Below, one piece after another: positions 9,760 to 21,892 of a stretch of DNA of 64,000 nucleotides. Below the pieces are notes generated by a model. That model was not told where the DNA came from. It did not search any database and was given only the letters and a program-made list of their open reading frames with translations. The number at the start of each line of letters is the position of its first letter. Within the stretch, counting starts at the first letter, position 1. Location: NCBI RefSeq assembly GCF_035083965.1, contig NC_089727.1, positions 5,647,501 to 5,711,500 of the forward strand. Reading direction: 5' to 3'. The position numbers were made by a program, and so were the translations under genes. The stretch is from Branchiostoma lanceolatum. Its lineage: Eukaryota > Chordata > Leptocardii > Amphioxiformes > Branchiostomatidae.

Positions 9760-12700
9760 AACTGTACCGAATATCTGGTGCCGGGTTCTGTATTGGTTGC
9801 AGCACACTGCAGATTAGCAAAACCAGGATCCTTACGACATCAAGTGTCTGCTGTCTACCAAGAAACGTAAAAAATGTCCCTGTAGAGCTCAACCATGGTG
9901 AATATCTGTACAAAAAACGATATGATACGTGGACGACGTATGTAGACAAATCGAGTTAAATTGTAGAGAATGAAGTTGGATGCACTTTGACGTTTTCAAA
10001 GTATTCAAAGATTATGCATATATGGAATAACAAGGACCTGGAAATGTTACAGATGTTTTCAATGTAAAGACTTGACGTTGTTGTATATACATGGCATTTT
10101 CAAGTTAACTATGATATTTCTCAACAAGCACCGTGACCAAAGACACAATATGTTTTGTTTTGTGCTTCATTTGTAAAGTGTTCAGATTCTTTATTGTATT
10201 TTATCGCACGATGTGAATTAAAGTCAATACAAAAACTAGGTCATTGTTGGCTGCGGGCAGTTTTAAACACCTTGTTCTGTTTGTTATCTTCCGTTTTCTG
10301 TACTTAGTAATATTCTACTTCTTATCATAATCACAGCACCCATTAGACAGCAGCCTACAGCTATATGCGTTTATGGTTTAACGAATAAAAGATAACCAGA
10401 CATATTCTCAAAAGAGTTCCCTTGGCGGCACCGCATGGCACTATCTGAATACACCCTCCCATCGCGGCAAAAACTTATTCCGGCTTCAAGGCACATTAAA
10501 CTTTTGACATATCATTATTCAATCCAAGATATTTGTCACGTTGTTTACAGGGTGGTTACTTGTGAAATGAATTGTCTTAATGTGATTATCGACATAGAAT
10601 TCAGAAATTGCATTATGTGTTCAATAACAGGGCAGCCTTTGCTGACTCCTACCCTATGACACAGCCTTTACAAGCTGATGATTGATACTTCTACCTAGAA
10701 AAGGGCCGCCTAATCACTGCACACATCGTTGTCTCATAGACGTTATTAAGAAAAAGCTCTTTAGAAGATTTCCCAAAGGTGCAGCTGGTTACATGATATA
10801 TGAGGACAGGAAATATTAGACACATCGTCATTACCTTCTTTCTTTAACCAGTGTTTCCCCCGAAATTAATGGAGAAAACCAAGAAGTGTCCCTGCTACAA
10901 GTACTACCTGGATGTGTTTTCATAAAGTTTGAAGTTCGTGTCTTTAAGTGGTTGTGTAAATACTACGAGGTTCCAATAAACGGCAAACAATTATAACCAT
11001 TATGAGAATTCCCTCCAAGCTACCTTTTGATGAGTATAATTACAACATCTGTGTAGAACACAGACTTTATTTGAAACATTGAGTAACGTTGTATATCATG
11101 GGTGAAGGCGTAGTATCATACATGTAGGTCTTGAGGCTAAAAACTTAAATTCTAATGACGTAGCAATCAGTGTGGCCGCGGGTGAATAGAGAAGCTATTT
11201 TCAATTTTAATTACACATTCATGATATGAAGTTAACAGCATCTTCTATCATTTGATTATTTTTTTTTAAAATATGACATTAGCTAATCTATGCTGATAAA
11301 GGCATCATTTCTACGATAAATATCGAACACCATCAATTTCCGTAAAAAATAACTCATGGGACATGTAGTGTGCGTAATACTAGTAATGGATATTGGTAAG
11401 TACAGATTACCCAAGTTAGGGAGCAATTTGCATAATCAATGAGAAGATTGGCACTGTTAATGACGAAGGTATGAGGTCGTTAAGATGTAGTTCCCAAAAG
11501 AGTTCATATCTACATGCGGTATATTAAGACAGGAAAAGAGGCACGCGACGGGATATTTTCCGAAATTCCAAAGCCTCATTATAGAGAGTCTATTAAACTA
11601 ATCTTTTGTAAGTTATTACGTGTTCTAAGTAGCAGATTGTATACCTGGGGGCAAACACAGCGTATGACGCTGTTATGAACAGACGGTAGTGTGAATGGAT
11701 GCCAATAAAGATCTGCTGATGACAAATCCAATAGAGCGACGACCGAAACTTTGATCTCTGATCATAAATCATGGCATAACGAAGATTGTTAGCTTTGTCC
11801 TTGTTGTCAAATTACTTTCTACTTCATGATTAAGTATGACGGCCCCCCGTTGATATCCTATGATTAATGACAATGTCCTCTGATACGTGGACAGTCTAAT
11901 GCTAACCGTCGAGAAAACGTTTTTGTCTGCCTAGGCGTTAGATACTGCTGCTTATCTTGGCTGGTGCAAAAATGTCCTTTTGCTAATAACAAAAAAGTCT
12001 GGGAACGGACTTTAAGCTGACAAATGTATCGCACTAGTTTGTCAGTGTACTTCATTTGGCAAGCTTCGTTTATCATTCCTATTCAGACGGGAAGGTTTTA
12101 GAGGACTTTATTCAGACAAAAGTGCCTCGTGAGCTGTTGGTAACCCATTATGCAGGTTTTGTTTATCATTCAAATGCAGAAGCAGCTGACGGAAGATAGA
12201 TGTCCCCCCAGCAGAGCACCAAGCTTACACATGTGCACAAACTGAGAAGGGCGATAAATTCTCCTTCTCACACTGGCTTCGAATGATATCAAGTTGCCAC
12301 CCACCATGACTTCCGCCTGGAAATAAACTGGCAGTGTTGCTTCTTCAAACCTATGCCTTATCTTCTTGTGGAAAAGCAATGTATTAATTTTCATATTGCA
12401 TCTTTGACAAAGTCAGACGTTTTATCATTTAAGCACACAGGCAAGAAACCTTTAGTAACACAGTATGGCATGGTGACCGGTAGAATATGGCTTGAATATC
12501 TTAAATTCGTTTCAATTTGTTGCTACCACAAACAACAAATCAATCTCCAATAAGTAGGATGTGATAAGATCATTTTAATAAATACGATATAGTCAATTCC
12601 AAAGCCTTTTTTTGGCAGTGTCCCCGATCAAATATTTAAAGGCAGAAGCACGTGTTGGTGTATGAAAATGTCAGTGGCATAAATAAATGATCACTTCGAT

Positions 12701-13688
12701 GTAGCCTGTAGTTCACTAAAGCTTGTCGTGTATACTAGCTATACATTATCGCGCAATTCTGGTGATTTAGCGTCTCTGCTGAGAGAAATTTATGAGGTAA
12801 CCTTCTACTGAAATAAGGTAAGACTTCATTTTGATTACTCAGGGATTTGACAGGCCTAGATGGGGGAAAGGGGTAATTCTCTAAAGGATACGCTTCAACA
12901 GACAACACAATTCAGAAATAGCGACGTTTTTCTTCTTCCTCGAGTAATACAAATAGCGTTCCATGTACGCCAGTAACAAACTTATAGAATAAATTTAACC
13001 CCTGTGACAGACTCATGAAAAGTACAAAGAACAGAGATAGATTTTAAGGATGTAGAAATTATGTTTTGAGCTAAGGTAGGATGCATATAAATCTATTTTG
13101 TTTTGCTACTTTTAAGACACCACAGGCTGTGTATGCTAGGTGGTTTTTCGATTTATGAAAACAAAGTAAGGAATACACAGACATTTGACCGGCAACATAT
13201 CATCTTTTATTCCCGATACTTTCCATACAACCGTACTAAAACCATTTCGTTAAACACGAAGGATTGCTACTTGTCTACAGGTTTGAGAGCACTTGACGTT
13301 TTTGTCCATAAAAGTTGAGGCAACTTTGGTACTGACGATTGCTAACATTCTAGCACCGGACTTTTTACAGGATATGGCACCAACGTTCTTATAACCTCTT
13401 GGCATAAGGTAAAACTCACTTAGTCAATATGACCTTTGACAATCGTTTTAAGGGTACGAGATTAACTATCTCTCTTTACGTAACGATAGTAAGTGTTTTA
13501 TATTATTTTCATTCCTTCATTACACACCATCCCACAAAAGTATATTCTTATAATGCAGCATTCAAGACATAGTAAAACAATATTTTTGGGGAGGAGGAGG
13601 GGATATTAAAGACGATTTCACATCTCTGTTATAGGGGCTTGATATTTTTCTCTTGTTATTTCGCAAGCCAGAGATTTCTCTCCGTGCT
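9760..13688. other. 3' UTR of the receptor gene and intergenic DNA
   Basis: The first part, to about 10.4 kb, is the probable receptor 3' UTR: ATTAAA at 10217-10222 and AATAAA at 10384-10389 are candidate polyadenylation signals. Beyond this the DNA is AT-rich with short frames only. A motif GCAATTTGCATAATCAATGAG near 11424 echoes the dispersed repeat at 1437-2030. No gene is seen. Confidence 0.55.
10217..10222 (+). terminator. Candidate polyadenylation signal ATTAAA of the receptor gene
   Basis: ATTAAA lies about 460 bases after the receptor stop codon, followed by AGTCAATAC and a T/G-rich stretch. A canonical AATAAA at 10384-10389 is the alternative. Confidence 0.4.
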
Positions 13689-14567
13689 TTACAGAGCTGT
13701 TGTCTTGTACGAGTAGGTTGAAGTCGACGACGGGACGTACCTCGGTCTGTACACAGACGAGTAATTCGAGAGCCCGCTCGAGCTAGTCGATCTATAATTA
13801 GAGTTCAAACTAGAGTTTCTCAGGGAGGTTGATCTAGAATACCCCAGTAGCGGGCCCCCTATGTTCGCTGTTAGATTCAGGGACCTTGTGTACGAAGTAG
13901 ATAACCGAGATGACTCAGGCGTGTATGTAGAGTAACTTGATGAACTTGAACTCAGCGTTCTCCCATAATTCCCAGAATAGCCAGTGTCATAAGACACAGA
14001 CCTGCCAATAGCCGAACGAGAAGCTCTAGTGTCCTCCTGGCGACTTGACGACCGTGAACTTTCACTGCTGGAGCTTGAACTTGAACCTGTGGATCGGAGG
14101 GAGCTTGAGCGCGACCACGGCTCTCTGGTCGATTCTGACGCACGGCGCGTGCGCGATGTGTAAGATGACGCGGACGAGTCCGTGTCGGTTTGACCCCGCC
14201 GAAAGGAACTCGATGAGTACGATGAATACCTGTCTGATGACGTCGCCGTGTCGCTGCTTGTGGACCGCCTATTCCTGGCGCTGTCACGTGCCGACCCGGC
14301 CCTACACAGCGGGGTGTAGTGGGAATACGAGAAACCTAAAAAGACGGTATCGCCGCCGCCGAACTTAAACCCCTTTGGTCGGTAGGAAATTCTCCTGTTG
14401 CCGTGCCGGTTGGATATCACGCAGACTTCCCTGCCGAACGTGTTGGCCACGGCCTGCAGGACGATCTCGTCCCCCCAGGTCCCGTCCATCGTCATGGTAC
14501 GCAGGTAGCTCTCCCAGGCGGACTCGGTAGCGCCCGGCAGCCAGTTCTTTATGTGCTCTCCGTCAAC
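13689..14567 (-). CDS. OTU protease exon 2 with catalytic histidine and low-complexity tail
   Basis: The exon begins after TAG at 14568, reading VDGEHIKNWLPGATESAW, directly continuing the OTU fold in phase 0. YSHYTPL gives the catalytic histidine. From about 14100 downward, the frame encodes runs of Ser with Arg/Thr/Tyr (SSSSSSESSRSSS and similar) to the stop at 13689-13691. Antisense frames through this region are composition shadows. Confidence 0.9.
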   Translation of the reverse strand, partial: VDGEHIKNWLPGATESAWESYLRTMTMDGTWGDEIVLQAVANTFGREVCVISNRHGNRRISYRPKGFKFGGGDTVFLGFSYSHYTPLCRAGSARDSARNRRSTSSDTATSSDRYSSYSSSSFRRGQTDTDSSASSYTSRTRRASESTREPWSRSSSLRSTGSSSSSSSESSRSSSRQEDTRASRSAIGRSVSYDTGYSGNYGRTLSSSSSSYSTYTPESSRLSTSYTRSLNLTANIGGPLLGYSRSTSLRNSSLNSNYRSTSSSGLSNYSSVYRPRYVPSSTSTYSYKTTAL

Positions 14568-16282
14568 CTACATGGAGGGAAGATATATATGTAGAGATTT
14601 TTACTTTTTATTTATTTTTATACATCTTTATTCAAACATTAGTACATATCACAATACATTGACTGGGGTCGTTCGCACTGGCCTTTTGGCTAGGGTGCGG
14701 TCCCCATGACTTTCTTTACAGCCAGCTCTCCGTCAACCTGTAAGTGGGAAGGGACGGGACAACATATACATATAGAGAATTCAAGGACAAGAAGGAATCT
14801 GAAAGAAGTTTACCGACACAAAAATGCACAAATGAAAGTAGAGGGGCAAATCAGCCAAATTGCACAATCTGGAAACTGATATTCAAAAAAATAAAACCAT
14901 TCGATTTCTGCCTAACAGTTATGTGCTGAAGCTGTTTGACTTAGTGAAATGAGTGCACATATTGACACATAACAACATCATCCTGTATGGTGAAACCCGT
15001 GATGAGCAGCCATTTGTCATTTTTGTACCTATGATATTAGGAAATGCTTTACAGAAGTTAATTTGTGGTTGACATGACGAAAGGAAGAGTCTATAATTAG
15101 ACACGATTTGGTTCATTTAAAGGGTGACTTAGTGACATGAGTGTACACATTGACCCATAACAACATCATCCTGTAATGGTGAAACCCGTGATGAGCAGCC
15201 ATTTGTCATAGTTGATCCTATAATCAGGGAATGACTTTCAGAAGTTAATCTGTGGTTGACATAATGAGAGGAAGAGTCTATAATTAGACAAACTCCATGT
15301 AATTTAATTCACACATGTCCACCACACTACACTAGCGTGTGTATAATCACCAACTACATTTAGTGAGAGTAGGGCGTTGTAGGGATAAAAACATTTGCTA
15401 TCCTGACAAGTTCTATCCGGAGCAGTATCAATTCAACTTATCTGATTAACGTTATCAGTCCTCAGTATCCGCACGAGATAGTGTCACACTGAATTAAGTT
15501 CAACGCTACCTTATAAATGGTGTGTAGTAGGAGTTATAGAGTTGAATTGGGTCATCACCCTTCATACTACAAGGCACGCGCTCCAAATGATTTGCCGGGA
15601 AGTCTATCAAATTGCCATAAATTGGAGATTAATTTTGTCCCAAGAAGAACTTAAACGCTGCCTCGTTGCCTTTGTACAAGCAGAATAATTCGCCCCATTT
15701 CGCGGAGTATATCAAAAGAAATTCCAACAATGAGGGTTTAATAACCGCTACACATGGTTGAAGATCACATCATTAGTTATGGCCTTTTCTTCACAAGCGA
15801 TAGAAAGATCTTTACCTTTAAACTGTGCCATAAATAACCTATAGAAACGCAATAGTCCTGACCGGGGATCGTGTTACGCTCGTCGATATTTCCTGATTTA
15901 CGGAAACGTTACGTCAGGACTAAACGTGATGAAAAGGTTGATTCCCCTAGGGTAATCAGCAAGTGTAAAACAAGTTATGAAAAGTCTTGTTGGATTGCGT
16001 CCTTCTTTTTCACCATCGTTAATGAGAATATAGTCGTCCTGATGGCTGTTGCGCACAGCCACCCCGCCCTCGCCGCTAACCTATCACACAACACACACCT
16101 ATACTCACGTATGGGTTCGAGTGCAGCCAGGACACCACTTTACGCCGAACTTCCGCAGCGGAGGGTTTGCCTTCCAAGTGCCGGGCCACAGCGTGGAACA
16201 GGCAGTTCCCGTCCCCCGGCACGGACTCCATCACCTCCAAACCCTCGGACCGCAGCCGCCCCGACAACCCGTAATCCGCCAT
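13689..16282 (-). CDS. OTU-domain cysteine protease with a Ser/Arg/Tyr-rich tail (two exons)
   Basis: This is a probable deubiquitinase-type cysteine protease of the ovarian tumour (OTU) family. Exon 1 is 16282 down to 16109 (58 codons, phase 0 donor TAC|GTGAGT) and exon 2 is 14567 down to 13689 (292 codons plus stop), giving 350 residues. The N-terminal motif PGDGNCLFHAVARHL holds the catalytic Cys27 with Asp24. TWGDEIVLQAVAN around residues 88-100 is the conserved central OTU motif. FSYSHYTPL contains the expected catalytic His141. After about residue 150 the protein becomes low-complexity, rich in Ser, Arg, Thr and Tyr. OTU enzymes cleave ubiquitin or ubiquitin-like chains; the specificity of this one cannot be read from sequence. 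AATAAA on the minus strand at 13211-13206 is a possible polyadenylation signal. The unusual point is a duplicated splice acceptor upstream of exon 2. Confidence 0.92.
14570..14739 (-). mobile_element. Short retroelement 3' end flanked by a duplicated exon-border sequence
   Basis: The 15-base string GCTCTCCGTCAACCT occurs at 14555-14569 and again at 14725-14739, with similar AT-rich flanks on the left of each copy. Between them, read on the minus strand, lies sequence ending GTTTGAATAAAGATG followed by TAAAAATAAATAAAAAG, the look of a non-LTR retroelement 3' end and A-rich tail. The pattern fits a target-site duplication made by insertion right at the intron/exon border of the OTU gene. Confidence 0.6.
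14938..15300. repeat. Tandem duplication, unit about 188 bp, two copies
   Basis: Copies start at GACTTAGTG at 14938 and 15126. Both carry CATAACAACATCATCCTGTA, GTGAAACCCGTGATGAGCAG and GGAAGAGTCTATAATTAGAC at matching offsets, with scattered substitutions and small indels. The repeat lies in the OTU intron and has no coding content. Divergence suggests an old duplication or two adjacent copies of one repeat family. Confidence 0.85.
16109..16282 (-). CDS. OTU protease exon 1 with catalytic cysteine
   Basis: It starts at ATG 16282 in the peptide MADYGLSGRLRSEGLEVM. The exon holds PGDGNCLFHAV, the active-site loop and first helix of the OTU fold, and ends at ...WLHSNPY followed by GTGAGT. The surrounding 16.05-16.40 kb is GC- and CpG-rich compared with its neighbours, as expected at a promoter. 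No TATA box is visible. Confidence 0.9.
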
Positions 16283-18616
16283 CTTAGATTTTCACTGCCC
16301 CTTCCCACACAAACCGCGGCCGTGTTGGAAATCTTTCTCTCCGAGCTGCCGTTGCCGTCACAGTCCGCCCACTCGCCAGATCGCCCTCCCCCTAAATGTT
16401 AACTTGTGGAGGCGTATGTTGCCTATCAAGTTGCGATATTGTTGTCGTCATGGAGTGACAAGCGAGTCTGTCGGACTATTTTTGGTACGAAATATGTGGA
16501 GGGGAATGCCTGTTATGTTGTGTGCCTCGCGGGGCAGTGTCTGTATCCTTGACACGTTAGGAGTTCATAGTGGCCTGAGATGGGACCAATTTCTTCCCGA
16601 TTTACAAGACTGACAAAGACGGTGCCGCGCCACTATGAATGCAAATTTTACCCGCATCCCAAATCGATACTCATGAAACATTTAGGCGAGCTCCGAGTGA
16701 AAACGATGGCGAGAAAAGACACTACAAAAGTGCAGTTGGAAGAGTTATCACCGTGCGAGTCTCCGTCCCTTTGTTTATTGATATCCGAGGTGTAATATGA
16801 GAGGCAGTCACTTGTTGCGAACGCTTTTATTGGCTGTGCGGAGTTATGACGAATGTAATGGGACATCGCCGGGTGGAGAGGGGACCAGACGGCGGTAATG
16901 TGACCACTCCAGCCACCAGGAGTCCCGACGCTGATATAAACCCACCGAATTACAAAGGAGACGACGCAAAAGATAAATTCGGCCCGGATTGCAGATGGGT
17001 TAGAGTTCTATTTGCGACATATGGTGGAAATTTTAGTACTGGGTCATGGCCGACATATTGATTGTGTCGCATGCCGTGATTTGCTATGCTGACAGGTCCT
17101 ATATCCCTGTAGTAGAGGTGTATGGGCCAATATTGGGGTCATAGACAGGAAGTTTAGTCTGAAGAGTCATGGGGACGGTAATGGAAGAAAAAATGAGAAA
17201 TATATATGTATATATATATATATATATTGGCCATCTTTACTGTACGAAGATAAAGTTTCCCTTTCCAGCAAACAGTATCAGAGAGCCAATAACGCGAAAT
17301 ACCTCGTTTGCCAACCCCCCCCCCCGTTACATTTCATATAGGGCATTTGAAATTAACTGAACAGAAAATGAAAAGAAATGTCATCTGTGGCTGGTGGATA
17401 TAAAAAAAATAGATTACTTTCCATTTCTGCATCCAATCTTATAAACCTTTGCATTTTGTTTCATATTCTTTTTCTAAAGAGGTTGTCTGTTGATGTACTG
17501 TAGAAGGTAATGGCTTTAAGAACTAAGCTTCTGGCCCGGTTTATTTAATTCATTAATTGCCTACACAAACTTTTGAAAAGGAAAAATCTTCTGTTCTCCA
17601 TTGGTTTTCTTGCAAATACATAGACTAGAGTACTAATTAGTAGGCCGCTTGGAACGTTTTTGCCAGTTTTTTTATGTTTTGAATGATACGAAGGAAAGGG
17701 AAATGTGAATATCCTTAGTTCCACACAATGTTATGCAGACCAAGTTTGATCAAGACTTTTCCATGACGGCGAAAAAAAATCTATTTCAATCTATTTCACT
17801 GTCCTGCCTTCTAGCGGTAATTCATGGAAGCGCATTTCACTATTCTATTGAGAAATGAAGTACAGAATAGCTCCGCATAGTGGCGCTTGATGAGAGGACT
17901 CTAAGCACTATAGCCATCGTTTCCACAGTGGTGACAGTTTGGAGGATGAAGTCTATTTATTGTTTCTTCCTACTATCTTTCTATATTCTCTCTTAAACTT
18001 AGAAAAATCTAGGTATCATTTGGATTTCACTACCCTGGTCTTATATATATATCATATCGTTGGTTCACAATGTTATGTCACTTTATGCAGATCTGGTAAA
18101 CTTGCAACTTTTGACAATTTCATCAATGTCAAGGTGACTTGAAGGGAAAACGCAAACATGTTATCGCTAATCTCTGTTGGTCCCTGACCTACCTTCAAGC
18201 CTTACGAACGTTCCACCTCAAAAGTTTTCTTGTAAGAGTCTGAATCGATGAGAGGACCAGCCGGCCCTAGTGTCTGCACGCACCATGCTAATCAGGATCA
18301 CTTTCCCTTTAAGATATAACGGTGTGACACAGGTAAGCACACTCACGCCTGCTTAAAGCGCGGGGAAACTGTTTAACATGAGCCTTGCTCACATGAAAAG
18401 ACACCGTGTTTCAAGGTACCACAATCTTTCCCCTGGGCCGTTGGGAAGAACGTTTTCGTCCAAGTGTTTCGCAAGAGGAACCTCCGCCATGTAACACGGG
18501 AGACGTTTGCATGAAGAATATGATCATCCTGAAGTTGATTCAAGACAACTTGTGGCATCTTGAAGAGTTTCTGTAACCTCCATATTCTACGCGAGAACAG
18601 AACGGACGTTTCAAAC
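16283..18616. other. Intergenic region; AT and C-run simple repeats
   Basis: This is the 5' flank of the OTU gene followed by AT-rich DNA. There is a (TA)n tract at about 17203-17229 and a run of 13 C at about 17308-17322. No coding exon was identified. Short frames near 16404-17061 have no family features. Confidence 0.5.
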
Positions 18617-18964
18617 ATGGAGCCAGGAGACCTGATGGACGCGTTTGACGCCGACGACATCGTGGCGGCGATCGAGGAAGAACGTTTGCGGAGAGAGATG
18701 AAGAACCGGCGGTTCAGCGAGACTCTCTCCGAGGCGGCTCAGGAGGCAATGCGGCTGGAAATGCAGGAGTCGGCGGCTCTCCGGCACAAGTCGTCCCTGT
18801 CCGAGATCATCTACGAACCGACACAGGCGGAGATCCCCCCGGGGTCGCCGAACGGGGTGGCGTCGGACGAGGAAGCCTTCGTAGCAGAGATCAAGAACAT
18901 TCCCGGCGAAGAGCAAGACGATGTGTTCTTTGGAGATGAGCAGATAGATGTAAAAAAACATTGA
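18617..18964 (+). CDS. Small acidic helical protein of unknown function (115 aa)
   Basis: I do not recognise this protein. The start at 18617 is preferred over an upstream in-frame ATG at 18560 because its context, AACATGGAG, is a strong initiation site and the codons upstream lack bias. The frame is markedly GC-richer than its flanks and ends in TGA at 18962-18964. The N-terminal half (LMDAFDADDIVAAIEEERL, then RREMKNRRF) is predicted helical with alternating acidic and basic blocks. The middle has HKSSLSEIIYEP, and the C-terminus is acidic (EEQDDVFFGDEQ). There is no signal peptide or membrane segment. It may be intronless or the last exon of a longer gene. Coding bias and a clean frame support a real gene. 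Confidence 0.62.
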   Translation: MEPGDLMDAFDADDIVAAIEEERLRREMKNRRFSETLSEAAQEAMRLEMQESAALRHKSSLSEIIYEPTQAEIPPGSPNGVASDEEAFVAEIKNIPGEEQDDVFFGDEQIDVKKH

Positions 18965-21892
18965 CATTTGGGTGGACTAGTGCTGAACTGTACTGGCGTC
19001 GTTTATGGAAGGGGACTGGAAAAAGACTTGGTGACAACCTCGACAGAAGGAAAACTGCAATGGAATTCGAGTGACAATCATTTTGTGCCTAAAAGGCAAT
19101 CTTAGTCAGATGAATGAAAGTTCTGTGGCATATCAGATACCAATTTAGAGCGTACTACACCTCTTACTGTGATCAGGTATTTGTTATAATGTATGATATA
19201 GACCTGTTCGGAACTTCATGTAGATATATATATATTGGCGTTCTTATTCAGCATGGCTGAAAGCAGTGAGGAGACGTTCCTCTATATTGATGTACTAAAA
19301 GTACTTAAAGAGATTGAATTTGATTACAAGCTGCTTTTATTTCCTAATGGGCCCAGCTTCTGTTTTCTTCGTGAAATAGCCTGTATTGTCGATGGATTCA
19401 TCTTAGACTTGTTTTGAAGGAGGTCGTGGCCTATTTCAATAGGCTGTGCGAGGAGCACGATAAACGAACTATTGTAAGGCAAATGTACACGGTTACCTTG
19501 TTGTTGGTTTAACTGCTGAGCACATAAACACAAGAGAATACAAATCTTTTTCTGCTTGTTTTCTATTGACCATTATTATTATATAGCAGTGATCTTCAGA
19601 ATTATGAAACATCATTAACGTATCTGCTTGTCTGTTTAAGTTTAAGGGAATTTTACTTGTACTTGGTTGATAATACAAATCGTCTTTATCCAATTCAACA
19701 TGGCGAAATGCTGTTTTTTTCCCAAATACCCAGGACCCAGGCAAGGCCTCAGATTTAAGTACCGTGTTCTATCCACATTGTGCGATGCGCTATAGAAAAT
19801 CCACCATTGAGTTCTCGGTTGTTTGCAGACTAGAGAATAGGTGCTGCAGAGGGTTTGCATTAGCCCATTCTCTTTGCGATAACTTCCGATAAGGCTTCTT
19901 GCATTTTCAGGTCAACCCATTTATTCTAATCCCCAGCTTCTTTCAAAGTTAAAAATAAGTCGAGAATTACAGAGAAAAGATCATTTATGGTGTATTTAGG
20001 TTGTAGCGTTCAAAATTAGAAGACTCATATGCAATCTATCACGTGAATTGGGGATAGGTTCCTGCCTTAGCCTGGTATCAACACCTAGTACCAATTATAC
20101 CTGCCGAGGATCGTCCTCTTTGCAAATAGATAAAGAATTGAAGAGACACGAAAGAGACTTGGTAACTACAATAGGTTTGGATAGCAGGCTTTTCCTGCCC
20201 TCCGTTTCTATTATCAAACGTTTTTGATCAAACTTGAGCCTCCTGTGCAATAAACGGTTAGCCTAGCAAATGGGCTCGCTATGTCCTGAGACCTAGATCT
20301 TGAGGACCGGAATCTGAGCCATGCACCAGTTGTCTGGAACGTCAGACGTCTGGAGTAACGGGAATTTGTACAGCTGCCCGTTTTAAGTGTACTTCGGGGG
20401 GATGAAAAATGAAGTTGTTTTCGTCTTTTGTCTCGTGGACGATAATGAGTTAGAGACGAACGTCCTGCAGCACGATCTGTGTTCTCGGACGCGAAGACGT
20501 CTGGAGAATGTGAAGGACGCCGAGGAAGAAGAGACGACAAACTGTGCCATAACAAATACTGTACAATCATTATTGACATAACAAAAGTACAGCGACGTAA
20601 GGTCTTCTACAACTATACATGCAAACAAACAAGTGGATACAAAATAATTAATCTACAAAGAAAACAAGACAGTTTTTAAAAGTATGGCCGCGCGAGCATA
20701 AGAAGGGATGTAGTGCAGCTACAGCAGGGGTGTAGAAATTTGTACCTGTTCGCCACAGTAGTGACAAATCAGGAAACCTCAGTGCCGTTACTATGAATTT
20801 TTGTCATAAGTCATGAGTTTCATTCATAAGGCTATAGTTACTCCGAACTGCTGCACTATCAAAAGGCTGACTGTGGGTTATAATTGTTGCCTTACTTATG
20901 GAGCTTTGCATAACCCAATACAACCTTCTCGGTTCACAAATGGGGATTTATATGTCATATTTAGGTCAAAGGCCTGAGACGCTACACTGACTGATTAATT
21001 GTACTCTTACTTTAAAAAAAAAATCCAAACCAAGATGTCGGGTCAGTCGGGTAATCACATGTAGGATGACATCATCCGGACTGAAATATCAAAGAGGTCC
21101 ATTGCTGTTGTCCGCCCAGGTGGAGTGCTTTACCCATTCACATTCTCAACGGCTCTTGAGGACGTTATAACGAAGGAACGGGTTACCACTAGGAGTTGAA
21201 GTGTTTGTCTTTGCGATACGGGATACATGAGAGCTGTTGCCGAACTAAGATAATCTGCCCTTGACACACATTCAAGACCTTCACACGATTTTGCCACGGA
21301 TCGCTTCCCAACCCAAGGTTGGCGCTGGATTGGGAGTAGCCTGGAATCAATCGTATTCTAGCTCCAGTTCCCTCTTCTAATCGCATTCAATCAGAATATG
21401 ACTTTTCTTACTTTTTTCCTGTTTTTTTTTTTTCAATTCATAGTCAGTTGTCGTAGACGAGTTCGAAAGACTTGTGGGCAACCGCACCGACCAAATCCCA
21501 ACCGGTTAACCCCACTCTTTGCCCTGTTCACGACTTATTCCCAACCATAGGAGAAGGTCGGGAGGCCCTGCTTGTCTATGTGTGACAGGGACTTTAGTCT
21601 CAGAAGAACTGTACTGTAGATAATCAATGAGGTGAGACATTGAGATCTGTGTGATCTCCCAAAGTCTTGGTGGCAGGTAGCCGCCTGGTACGAGATCTAG
21701 TACTGATAGTTGGTCGAATCATGGAAGAGTACAGAATTAGGAGGTGATACTTTTTCTCCCATCAGAAAACAATAGCATTTTTTCGAATTGGAAGCTACCC
21801 CTCTTTACTGTTTTTGATGTTCGTTTCAGCATCCGTTGAGATTTTTCTGATTGAATCATCTCAACCAGTACCAATAATCAGATACGAAAGAC
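18965..21892. other. Intergenic DNA, no gene recognised
   Basis: This is AT-rich DNA with short frames only. AGCCTGGTATC at about 20069 and AGCCTGG at 21338 match the terminal motif of the foldback elements at 44.9-45.2 kb and may be decayed ends of that family. Confidence 0.45.

Noticed and set aside
13952..14368. Open frames of 107-111 codons overlapping the OTU exon on both strands
   Set aside because: They are composition shadows of the Ser/Arg-rich tail; the OTU frame has catalytic motifs and correct splice phases.
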